Made by a program: the position numbers and the translations under genes. 5,240 nt of DNA, from contig JAAUPT010000165.1 in NCBI GenBank assembly GCA_012032965.1, forward strand, positions 1 to 5,240. Reading direction: 5' to 3'. The notes below the pieces were generated by a model, which was not told where the DNA came from, made no database searches, and saw only the letters and a list, made by a program, of their open reading frames with translations. Below, in pieces: positions 1-5,067 of this stretch. The DNA is from Nitrospira sp. (GTDB lineage: Bacteria > Nitrospirota > Nitrospiria > Nitrospirales > Nitrospiraceae). Within the stretch, counting starts at the first letter, position 1. Each line of letters starts with the position of its first letter.

Positions 1-1
1 C

Positions 2-2060
2 GCTGATCTCGCGCTTGAAGAATTCAAGCGCGCGCTCAGCATTGAACCTTCCAGCGCCGAATACCAAGCCGGTTTTCAGGAAGCCACGCGTTTTAAAGGA
101 ATCACGATCTCAATATCGTGAAGCCGAACGTCTGGCGCAACTCGGGCGAATCGAGGAGGCTTTAGGAAGTTACGCGCGGGCCGTAGAGCTGGATCCCACA
201 TACCAAGACCCACTCGAGGGCATCACGCGACTTACCGAAGACCAACAAGCACTCAGAAGAGCGGAAGGCTTGAGGCAGCCTGTAACCTTAAAATTTAAGA
301 ATGCCGGCATCAAGGAAGTATTGGAAGGGGTGGCAAAGGCTGGTGGGCTGACCCTTGTGTTCGATAAGGATGTCCGGAATGATCCAATTTCAATTTCGAT
401 TCAGGACACGCCATTTGAAGAGGCACTTCAACTGATCCTCAATAGTAATAGTTTATTTTCCCGCCAGATATCTCCAACCGTCACAGTTATCAGTCCTGAT
501 ACCAAGCAGAAGCAGGAACAGTATCAGGACCTGATGATCAGGACCTTCTACCTATCGACGGCCAAAGCTAAGGATATGGTGCTCCTACTCAAGAGCATGT
601 TGGATTCGAAGCGAATGCATGCGAACGAACAGCTGAATGCCATTGTCATTCGTGACCAGCCGGAGAAACTGGAGCTTGCCGAAAGGATCATCCTTGCTAA
701 TGACCGACAGGAGCCAGAGGTTCTCTTTGATCTCGAAGTGCTGGAGGTCAACCGTACGAAGAATCAGACATATGGGCTTAACTATCCGAAACAAGCTGGT
801 GCTGGATTAATTGCCGCGGGATTCACAGGAACTCTGGCTGCAGAGGCTGTACAGATGACCTACCGGCAACTAACGAATCTTGGGCCAGACAGTTATCTCT
901 TTAAACTGCCGACCACCGTGTTGCTGGATTTCTTTAAGCAGCAATCAGATGCCAAGACGCTTGCTTCGCCGAAGATCCGTGTCATCAACAACAAAAAGGC
1001 AGAGATTAATATCGGAGACAAGCAACCCATCCTTCTCTCCACGACCAATGTTTTACCAGGGCAAGCCACCACCGGAGCCATCCCGACTACCTCAACCGTC
1101 ACGTCAATTGAGTTTCGAGATACGGGAGTCAAACTGACCGTAGAACCTTCCATTCGTTTGGGTAATGAGTTGTCGTTAAAAATGAAGGTGGAGGTCATTC
1201 GGGTTGGAGATCAAATCACGCTGCAGGCTTCTCCGCTCATTCAACAATTTAAATTTGGCAATCGTTCCGCGGAAACGACTCTGAACATGAGGGATGGTGA
1301 AACAGTCGTCCTCGGTGGTCTTCTTCAAGAAGAGGATCGTGAACACGCGTTACCATGCCATGGATTGGGGATTTTGCCACTTATCGGGAAGTTGTTGAGT
1401 TCTTTTAAAACCGAACGGGTCACGACGGAAGTCATTTTGACGATTACTCCCCGTATCGCACAGCCGGCGCTTCCTCCTGGGTCTACCAATCAGGCATTTT
1501 GGTCAGGGACCGAATTCAACTATTCCACCAGCCCAGTGTTCTCCGGTTCTACGGGAACGATATCGACGTCTTTAAACGGTGATTACGGGAGATCTGCCAC
1601 TCGGCCTGGTGGAAGACTCAGAGGTGCAGCACTGCTGAAGCCAGCCCAGTCATTGGCCAAATTGGCGACGCCAGGTCCTGCACTGCAAGTCAAACCCAAT
1701 GAATCGATTGTCCAATCCGGCAAGGAAGTCACAATAGCTATTGTGGATGGTCGACTCCGAACCTCTGATGAAAACACATTCAGGTTCGAGTACGACCCTG
1801 ACATTCTGGAGTTTAAACATCTTGATGATGGGCAGCTGATCACCGCGGGCGCGACTAAACCGGAAGGAGATGGAAACCGGGAGGGAACTGTCATGTTTCA
1901 ATTCACTCATCCGGATCAACGAGCGCCCCGGACCGTAAACCTCACCTTTGTGGCAAAGTCACCCGGTGTATCACCCGTTCGAGTTGAGCTGAGGCATTCC
2001 GGTACAGTTGATGAGGCATCGTTCGAAGCTATCGGGTCAGGGGTAGTGAGAGTGCGGTGA
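2..2060 (+). CDS. gspD: Secretin (GspD/PulD family) with TPR repeats and C-terminal cohesin-like domain; 5' partial, one frameshift
   Basis: Outer-membrane channel subunit of a T2SS/T4P-like machine. The gene starts before the window. From position 2 the reading frame encodes a TPR unit (ALEEFKRALSIEPSS) but stops at 119-121; the frame one base later continues a second TPR (LAQLGRIEEALGSYARAVEL) and runs to TGA 2058-2060. Numbering residues from a TTG at 15, which is probably not the real start: TPR 30-75; N0/STN-like domain 89-160 (VTLKFKNAGIKEVLEGVAK); one N1-like domain 172-235; secretin core about 300-482, with LASPKIRVINNKKAEINIGD, VVLGGLLQEE and TEVILTITPRI; a Ser/Thr/Gly/Pro-rich linker 483-555; and a cohesin-like beta domain 556-681 (FRFEYDPDILEF, VNLTFVAKSPG). 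The usual N2 and N3 domains of classical GspD appear to be missing. The stop overlaps the next start by 4 bp. Secretin identity is very secure; GspD rather than PilQ/MshL is a preference based on its neighbours. Confidence 0.9.
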   Translation, partial: LISRLKNSSARSALNLPAPNTKPVFRKPRVLKESRSQYREAERLAQLGRIEEALGSYARAVELDPTYQDPLEGITRLTEDQQALRRAEGLRQPVTLKFKNAGIKEVLEGVAKAGGLTLVFDKDVRNDPISISIQDTPFEEALQLILNSNSLFSRQISPTVTVISPDTKQKQEQYQDLMIRTFYLSTAKAKDMVLLLKSMLDSKRMHANEQLNAIVIRDQPEKLELAERIILANDRQEPEVLFDLEVLEVNRTKNQTYGLNYPKQAGAGLIAAGFTGTLAAEAVQMTYRQLTNLGPDSYLFKLPTTVLLDFFKQQSDAKTLASPKIRVINNKKAEINIGDKQPILLSTTNVLPGQATTGAIPTTSTVTSIEFRDTGVKLTVEPSIRLGNELSLKMKVEVIRVGDQITLQASPLIQQFKFGNRSAETTLNMRDGETVVLGGLLQEEDREHALPCHGLGILPLIGKLLSSFKTERVTTEVILTITPRIAQPALPPGSTNQAFWSGTEFNYSTSPVFSGSTGTISTSLNGDYGRSATRPGGRLRGAALLKPAQSLAKLATPGPALQVKPNESIVQSGKEVTIAIVDGRLRTSDENTFRFEYDPDILEFKHLDDGQLITAGATKPEGDGNREGTVMFQFTHPDQRAPRTVNLTFVAKSPGVSPVRVELRHSGTVDEASFEAIGSGVVRVR
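10..32. repeat. Perfect inverted repeat, 10-bp arms, 3-base loop
   Basis: CGCGCTTGAA (10-19) and TTCAAGCGCG (23-32) are exact reverse complements around GAA. It lies inside the TPR-coding part of the secretin gene. No function is evident; no T-tract follows, so it is not an intrinsic terminator. Confidence 0.85.
91..100 (+). other. Apparent frameshift in secretin gene (one extra base)
   Basis: Coding passes from the frame of position 2 to the frame of position 3 around TTTTAAAGG. Removing one base here (for example one T of 91-94) joins the two frames as EATRLKESRSQYREAERLAQ, a continuous helical TPR sequence. The exact base cannot be fixed; any point from about 89 to 119 would restore a frame, but this homopolymer stretch gives the most helix-like join. 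An error in the assembled sequence is the most likely cause. Confidence 0.75.
102..121. repeat. Inverted repeat, 7-bp arms, 6-base loop
   Basis: TCACGAT (102-108) pairs with ATCGTGA (115-121) around CTCAAT. It begins directly after the probable frameshift stretch of the secretin gene. An arm of this length is not remarkable by itself; it is listed because of its position. Confidence 0.6.
1730..1745. repeat. Perfect 16-bp palindrome in cohesin-coding region
   Basis: CACAATAGCTATTGTG is its own reverse complement with no spacer. It lies within the cohesin-like domain coding sequence (residues VTIAIV). It could in principle be a two-fold symmetric protein site, but nothing around it supports regulation, and chance is possible. 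Confidence 0.7.
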
Positions 2061-2566
2061 GAGAGGATGGGCTTACATTGATCGAGATCCTCGTCACCAT
2101 GACAATTATTGTGGTCTTGGCCTCAGTCGCCATGCCCCTGAGTAAAATATCGACGAAACGAACTCATGAAATTGAGTTGCGCCAACAGCTTCGAATCATT
2201 CGCAGCGCGATCGATCTGTTCAAGCTGGAGTGGAATCGTGATGGGAATGTCCTGCTTGGGCCTGTCTGTCTGAAAAATAAGTTGGTCTGTAAGGAAGTCT
2301 CGGGTCTTTATGGACGTATCCGAAGGTCCCTGGATGTGTTGTTGGGGGTGAAGCTCACCGGAGAAGAAGCGACCGTTCGGGGCACGACGGTCAGGCGTTA
2401 TTTGCGGGTCATGCCAGTGGATCCTATGACAGGAAAACCAGATTGGCTCTTACGTTGTTACAAGGACCGTCCAAAGCCATCTAGCTGGTGTGGTGAGGAT
2501 GTCTATGATGTGATGACGCAAAGCGAAGCCATGGCATTGGATGGCACCACGTATCAGGATTGGTAG
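2057..2566 (+). CDS. Divergent GspG-like pseudopilin with four cysteines
   Basis: Prepilin-like protein, 169 aa. The GTG start overlaps the secretin stop (GTGA), which suggests translational coupling; no strong ribosome site is seen. The leader is five residues, ending in Gly5. Cleavage before Leu6 would give mature LTLIE with the conserved Glu at +5, then a hydrophobic helix (about residues 6-28). The C-terminal half shares YLRxxPxDPxT and a final GTxYxxW with the next protein, so the two look like paralogues. It is about 47 residues longer, mostly through extra sequence around 60-110. Cys71/Cys78 and Cys134/Cys145 could form two disulfides or a metal site (inference). Prepilin peptidase would process it at the inner membrane. 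It may be a minor or specialised pseudopilin; its exact class (GspG versus GspH/I/J-like) is not settled. Confidence 0.88.
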   Translation: MREDGLTLIEILVTMTIIVVLASVAMPLSKISTKRTHEIELRQQLRIIRSAIDLFKLEWNRDGNVLLGPVCLKNKLVCKEVSGLYGRIRRSLDVLLGVKLTGEEATVRGTTVRRYLRVMPVDPMTGKPDWLLRCYKDRPKPSSWCGEDVYDVMTQSEAMALDGTTYQDW

Positions 2567-2575
2567 AGTGACCAC

Positions 2576-2944
2576 ATGGAGTGCGAAAAAGGATTCACCC
2601 TCGTTGAACTGATGATTGTGGTGTCCATTGTGGGCATTTTAGCCACGATAGCCGCTCCATCCTATCAATCATCGCTGGTCAAAGCGAAAGAGACGGTCTT
2701 GCGGCAGGATCTTTTTACGCTGCGCGAGTTGCTCGATCATCACCGCGCAGACCATGGGAAGTATCCTCCGTCTTTAGATGGTTTGGTGACGGCGGGATAT
2801 CTCCGGGCTATTCCCAAGGACCCCTTCACGAATTTGTCGAGCTCTTGGCAAGAAATTAGCGAGCCGACGGAGGGTGGTATCTTTGATGTGTATTCCGGAT
2901 CTGACTTGGTGGGGACAAACGGTACTCCCTATAACAAATGGTGA
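2576..2944 (+). CDS. gspG: GspG-like major pseudopilin
   Basis: Type IV prepilin-like protein, 122 aa, probably the main pseudopilus subunit. ATG 2576 lies 9 bp after the previous stop; the ribosome site is weak (GAGTG nearby), so coupling to the upstream gene is likely. The leader MECEKG ends in Gly6. The mature N-terminus [20 protein letters not shown] has Phe at +1 and Glu at +5, the textbook type III signal for prepilin peptidase and N-methylation. An amphipathic helix follows (about 28-60), then [24 protein letters not shown], quoted here only as the region 61-84, typical of GspG. The C-terminus [19 protein letters not shown] matches the position of the GspG calcium loop, although metal ligation is only inferred. 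Length is within the usual GspG range (about 120-145 aa). Identity as GspG family is very likely; T2SS versus pilus use is open. Confidence 0.92.
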   Translation: MECEKGFTLVELMIVVSIVGILATIAAPSYQSSLVKAKETVLRQDLFTLRELLDHHRADHGKYPPSLDGLVTAGYLRAIPKDPFTNLSSSWQEISEPTEGGIFDVYSGSDLVGTNGTPYNKW

Positions 2945-2967
2945 CAGGATCGTGATCGCACGTTGGT

Positions 2968-2972
2968 GGGAG
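2968..2972 (+). promoter_or_regulatory. Ribosome binding site favouring ATG 2982
   Basis: GGGAG lies 9 bases before ATG 2982. It supports that start over GTG 2952, which has AGGA only 2 bases upstream, and over ATG 3021, whose leader would be only 12 residues with no positive charge. Confidence 0.5.
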
Positions 2973-2981
2973 CCGTGTTCT

Positions 2982-3773
2982 ATGAGCACCCCATTCCAAA
3001 GGAATGGGGTGGGATGGAGTATGGTGAACGGGGCTCTCCTGTTTGGGATGGTGGCATGTAGCCCGCTTGAACCAATCCTGGACCCTGAAATTTCTGATTT
3101 CCAACTAACTGTGGATACCCTTCGAGCTTCCTTAAGGGATGCGCAACGAACGATTACCGAACTCCAGGCAGAAATTGACCAACAACGCCAAGAATATGCT
3201 GATGTGCAGATTTCCCGAGCTCAACTTGAGGGGAGTAGTCGAGAGGCGGAACGCCGACTCAACGAAGCTCGTCATGTGATCGATCTCCAACGAGAGGAGT
3301 TGGCCGCGGCACGATCTGAGCGAGAGCAGATGAGGCGAACTGGAGTCGCTCTTCAGAGTCAGCTGCGACAGCTCCGAAAACAGTTGTTAAAAATTGGGAA
3401 GCAGGCAAAAGGAGAGACGTCTCCGGCCGCCATGATTTCGCAACGTGCCGAACGACCGGAGGTGATGGGTGTGGTTGTGGAACAGGAAGCTCAGTCAGAC
3501 AGTGGGGATGAATCAAAGGACAATATGTCATCTGTCGGCGTCGTGTCGGTTGTAACGCGGCCGTCACTTATGACCACTCCCGTGAGTATCGCGATTAAGC
3601 CTGGAGATACGCTATGGAGTCTCGCCAGGCGATATCATACGTCGGTGATGCACCTCATGGTCCTTAATGAACTTCCCGATGATCGTATTCAGGTGGGCCA
3701 AACCCTCCGACTTCCTGAACGATCTACCGACGTGCTCGGGTACGAAGGTATGCAGTCGAGTACGCTGAATTAA
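2982..3773 (+). CDS. Predicted lipoprotein with long coiled coil and C-terminal LysM domain
   Basis: Protein of 263 aa from ATG 2982. The N-terminus has one Arg (R7), a short hydrophobic stretch and a lipobox-like FGMVA before Cys26; Met at -3 is less usual than Leu. Ser27 at +2 would fit outer-membrane sorting by the E. coli rule. Residues about 36-138 are charged and heptad-like, a probable coiled coil; 140-200 is a flexible linker; and 201-246 is a good LysM domain (IKPGDTLWSLARRYHTS, then IQVGQTLRLPE) that binds peptidoglycan glycan chains. A 17-residue tail follows. Lying between gspG and gspF, it may anchor the machine to the cell wall or help place the secretin, like a pilotin or FimV/TsaP-type accessory protein; this is inference. 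I do not recognise a named family. The frame is open upstream to GTG 2874, but that part overlaps gspG and looks non-coding. Confidence 0.85.
   Translation: MSTPFQRNGVGWSMVNGALLFGMVACSPLEPILDPEISDFQLTVDTLRASLRDAQRTITELQAEIDQQRQEYADVQISRAQLEGSSREAERRLNEARHVIDLQREELAAARSEREQMRRTGVALQSQLRQLRKQLLKIGKQAKGETSPAAMISQRAERPEVMGVVVEQEAQSDSGDESKDNMSSVGVVSVVTRPSLMTTPVSIAIKPGDTLWSLARRYHTSVMHLMVLNELPDDRIQVGQTLRLPERSTDVLGYEGMQSSTLN
2987..3011. repeat. Perfect inverted repeat, 11-bp arms, AAA loop, at lipoprotein start
   Basis: CACCCCATTCC (2987-2997) pairs exactly with GGAATGGGGTG (3001-3011) around AAA. It begins 3 bases after the ATG at 2982 and 42 bases after the gspG stop. No T-tract follows, so it is not a standard terminator. 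In mRNA it would be a stable hairpin that could protect the pilin message 3' end or damp translation of the lipoprotein (inference). Confidence 0.85.
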
Positions 3774-3778
3774 ATCGC

Positions 3779-3794
3779 AAGGTCTAAAGGTCTA
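3779..3794 (+). repeat. Tandem 8-bp duplication carrying the gspF ribosome binding site
   Basis: AAGGTCTA occurs twice back to back (3779-3786, 3787-3794). The AAAGG at 3786-3790 lies 8 bases before the gspF ATG (3799) and is the probable ribosome site; the first copy gives a second, more distant AAGG. Confidence 0.7.
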
Positions 3795-3798
3795 GGCT

Positions 3799-5012
3799 AT
3801 GGCAGTATTTGCCTACAGAGTCGCACGGCCCGATGGTTCCACCATCTATGGCCATGTAGAGGGCGAAGCGGAATCACTTGTTCGTGCCAAATTAGAATCT
3901 CAAGGATTATTGGTATTTCATCTCCACAAACGTGGAAGAGCCACGGTAGAGCTGGGGAGGCCTTGGCTTCGGGGAAAACTTCCTCTTGGCCAGTTCTTGA
4001 TTTTAATCAAGAACTGTTGGCTCTCGTAAAATCGGGACTGCCGATCTTACGAGTCTGGGACCTGCTCATCGAACGAGCTGGACATGCTGGATTTCAGCAG
4101 GCATTACGCGAGGTGAAGGATGATATTCGAGGTGGGGCATCCGCCTCGGATGCGTTAGCGAAACACCCACCATATTTCTCTGAACTCTATGTTGCCACGG
4201 TGAAGGCGGGAGAACAATCCGGTAATCTTCCGGATGTGCTCCAACGATACGTGACGTACCTGAAGCTGATGATCACACTTCGTCAAAAAGTGACGAAGGC
4301 AATCTCCTATCCACTCGTTCTTGTGCTTATCGGCGTCGCCGTGATCGGATTTCTGTTGACCTATGTCATGCCGACCTTCGTGTCAGTTTATGGTGAATCG
4401 GCGAAGACCTTGCCATGGGCAACCCAACTAGTACTCGATGTGGTCACTCAAGCTGAGTCTTGGGCATTGCCAGCAATTTTCGTTGTCATCGGCATTATGC
4501 TGGGGACGCGGGCCTACTACACGACATCGACCGGGCGCCTATCAATCGACCGCCTATTTCTTACACTTCCAGTCGTCGGGCAGATTGTCGTCAAACACAA
4601 TACCGTGCAACTCACGAGAACCTTGGGAACAATTCTTGGAGGCGGAACTCCGCTTGTGGATGCCTTACATAGCGCGTGTGCAGCTGTTTCTAACCGTTTT
4701 GTTTCGCAGCGACTGGTTCGGGCGGTCGACGAGATTCGTGAAGGGGCGACGCTCGCGAAGGCCTTGGATCGGCCCAAGGTCCTTCCAAGACTCGCGATTG
4801 AGATGCTATCGGTCGGTGAGGAAACAGGTTCTCTCGAGACGATGCTACGGGATATCGCAGAGTTTTATGAGGCGGACCTCGATACTAGGCTCGCCCAACT
4901 CACTACGTGGATTGAGCCGGCCTTACTCCTCGTCATGGGAGTGATGGTTGGTGGGATCGTCATCGTGATGTACCTGCCCGTTTTTCAGATGGCAGGAGCT
5001 GTTGGCGGCTAA
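3799..5012 (+). CDS. gspF: GspF/PilC-type inner-membrane platform protein, interrupted by a one-base frameshift
   Basis: Polytopic platform protein that contacts the assembly ATPase and moves pseudopilins. The first 68 codons (MAVFAYRVARPDGSTIYGHV onward) are in one frame, which then stops at 4027-4029; the remainder to TAA 5010-5012 is in the -1 frame. Adding one T to the run 4001-4004 restores QFLIFNQELLALVKSGLPIL, the conserved opening of the first T2SSF domain. The repaired length is 404 aa, normal for the family. In repaired numbering: first T2SSF domain about 66-190 with VKAGEQSGNLPDVL at 135-148; membrane segments about 170-192, 221-238 and 371-393; second T2SSF domain about 270-395 with SVGEETGSLETML at 338-350. 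All hallmarks are intact, so the break looks recent or artefactual. The start is ATG 3799, supported by AAAGG upstream. If the break is real, the protein would be lost. Confidence 0.93.
3991..4016. repeat. Perfect inverted repeat, 12-bp arms, TT centre, holding the gspF frameshift
   Basis: CAGTTCTTGATT (3991-4002) and AATCAAGAACTG (4005-4016) are exact reverse complements separated by TT. The T run 4001-4004 at its centre is where one base seems to be missing; with the base restored the loop would be TTT. It encodes the conserved start of the first T2SSF domain. Confidence 0.9.
4001..4004 (+). other. Frameshift site in gspF (one base missing)
   Basis: The upstream frame reads TTC TTG ATT TTA ATC; the downstream coding frame reads AAT CAA GAA CTG. 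One added T gives TTC TTG ATT TTT AAT CAA GAA, encoding FLIFNQE as expected for GspF/PilC proteins. The run is not a canonical X XXY YYZ slippery site. Confidence 0.85.
4023..4053. repeat. Near-perfect inverted repeat just after the gspF frameshift
   Basis: CTCGTAA (4023-4029) pairs with TTACGAG (4047-4053), and ATCGG (4031-4035) with CCGAT (4041-4045), with one A/C mismatch between them and a 5-base loop. Twelve of 13 positions pair. The first-frame stop TAA (4027-4029) lies in the left arm. Confidence 0.75.
4278..4298. repeat. Perfect inverted repeat, 8-bp arms, 5-base loop
   Basis: CTTCGTCA (4278-4285) and TGACGAAG (4291-4298) flank AAAAG, within gspF just before the first membrane segment. 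No function is evident. Confidence 0.75.
4757..4785. repeat. Near-perfect inverted repeat, 11 bp with one bulge
   Basis: GAAGGCCTTGG (4757-4767) pairs with CCAAGG (4774-4779) plus CCTTC (4781-4785), with T4780 bulged and a 6-base loop. It lies in gspF, in the second T2SSF domain. Confidence 0.6.
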
Positions 5013-5054
5013 CTATGGGTGAGTCAGACGGTGGGCCACAGAGATTGGATGGTC

Positions 5055-5061
5055 GAGGAGG
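5055..5061 (+). promoter_or_regulatory. Strong ribosome binding site for the ATPase gene
   Basis: GAGGAGG lies 6 bases before ATG 5068, the clearest Shine-Dalgarno sequence in the window. It selects ATG 5068 over the out-of-frame ATGs at 5015 and 5049. The 55-bp gap after gspF (5013-5067) otherwise shows no terminator or promoter that I can support. Confidence 0.85.
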
Positions 5062-5067
5062 TTCCCC

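Noticed and set aside
15..95. TTG at 15 as the secretin start
   Set aside because: The other frame encodes a TPR over this stretch, no ribosome site is seen, and no signal peptide is encoded here.
880..1198. Open frames on both strands inside the secretin core
   Set aside because: They overlap a strongly conserved secretin domain, have no family resemblance and no ribosome site; they are frame shadows.
1774..1804. Inverted repeat around CGAACCT and AGGTTCG with a long loop
   Set aside because: 7-bp arms with a 17-base loop are expected by chance in a window of this size.
1583..1919. Two overlapping minus-strand open frames opposite the cohesin domain
   Set aside because: Low-complexity, Ser/Pro-rich translations opposite a real domain; no start signals.
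2874..2981. GTG 2874 as the lipoprotein start
   Set aside because: It would overlap gspG by 71 bases and put the lipobox about 60 residues in; ATG 2982 has a better-placed ribosome site and leader.
2987..3011. Rho-independent terminator after gspG
   Set aside because: The stem is strong but is followed by GGATGGAGTATGG with no T-tract, and downstream genes belong to the same machine.
3259..3567. Minus-strand open frame opposite the coiled coil
   Set aside because: It mirrors the biased codon pattern of the coiled coil; no support as a gene.
91..4006. TTTTAA shared by both frameshift sites as a specific motif
   Set aside because: The same hexamer occurs near 1403-1408 with no frame change, so the coincidence carries little weight.
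4438..4944. Plus-strand 168-aa open frame inside gspF
   Set aside because: Arg/Ser-rich translation in a shadow frame of the clear second T2SSF domain.
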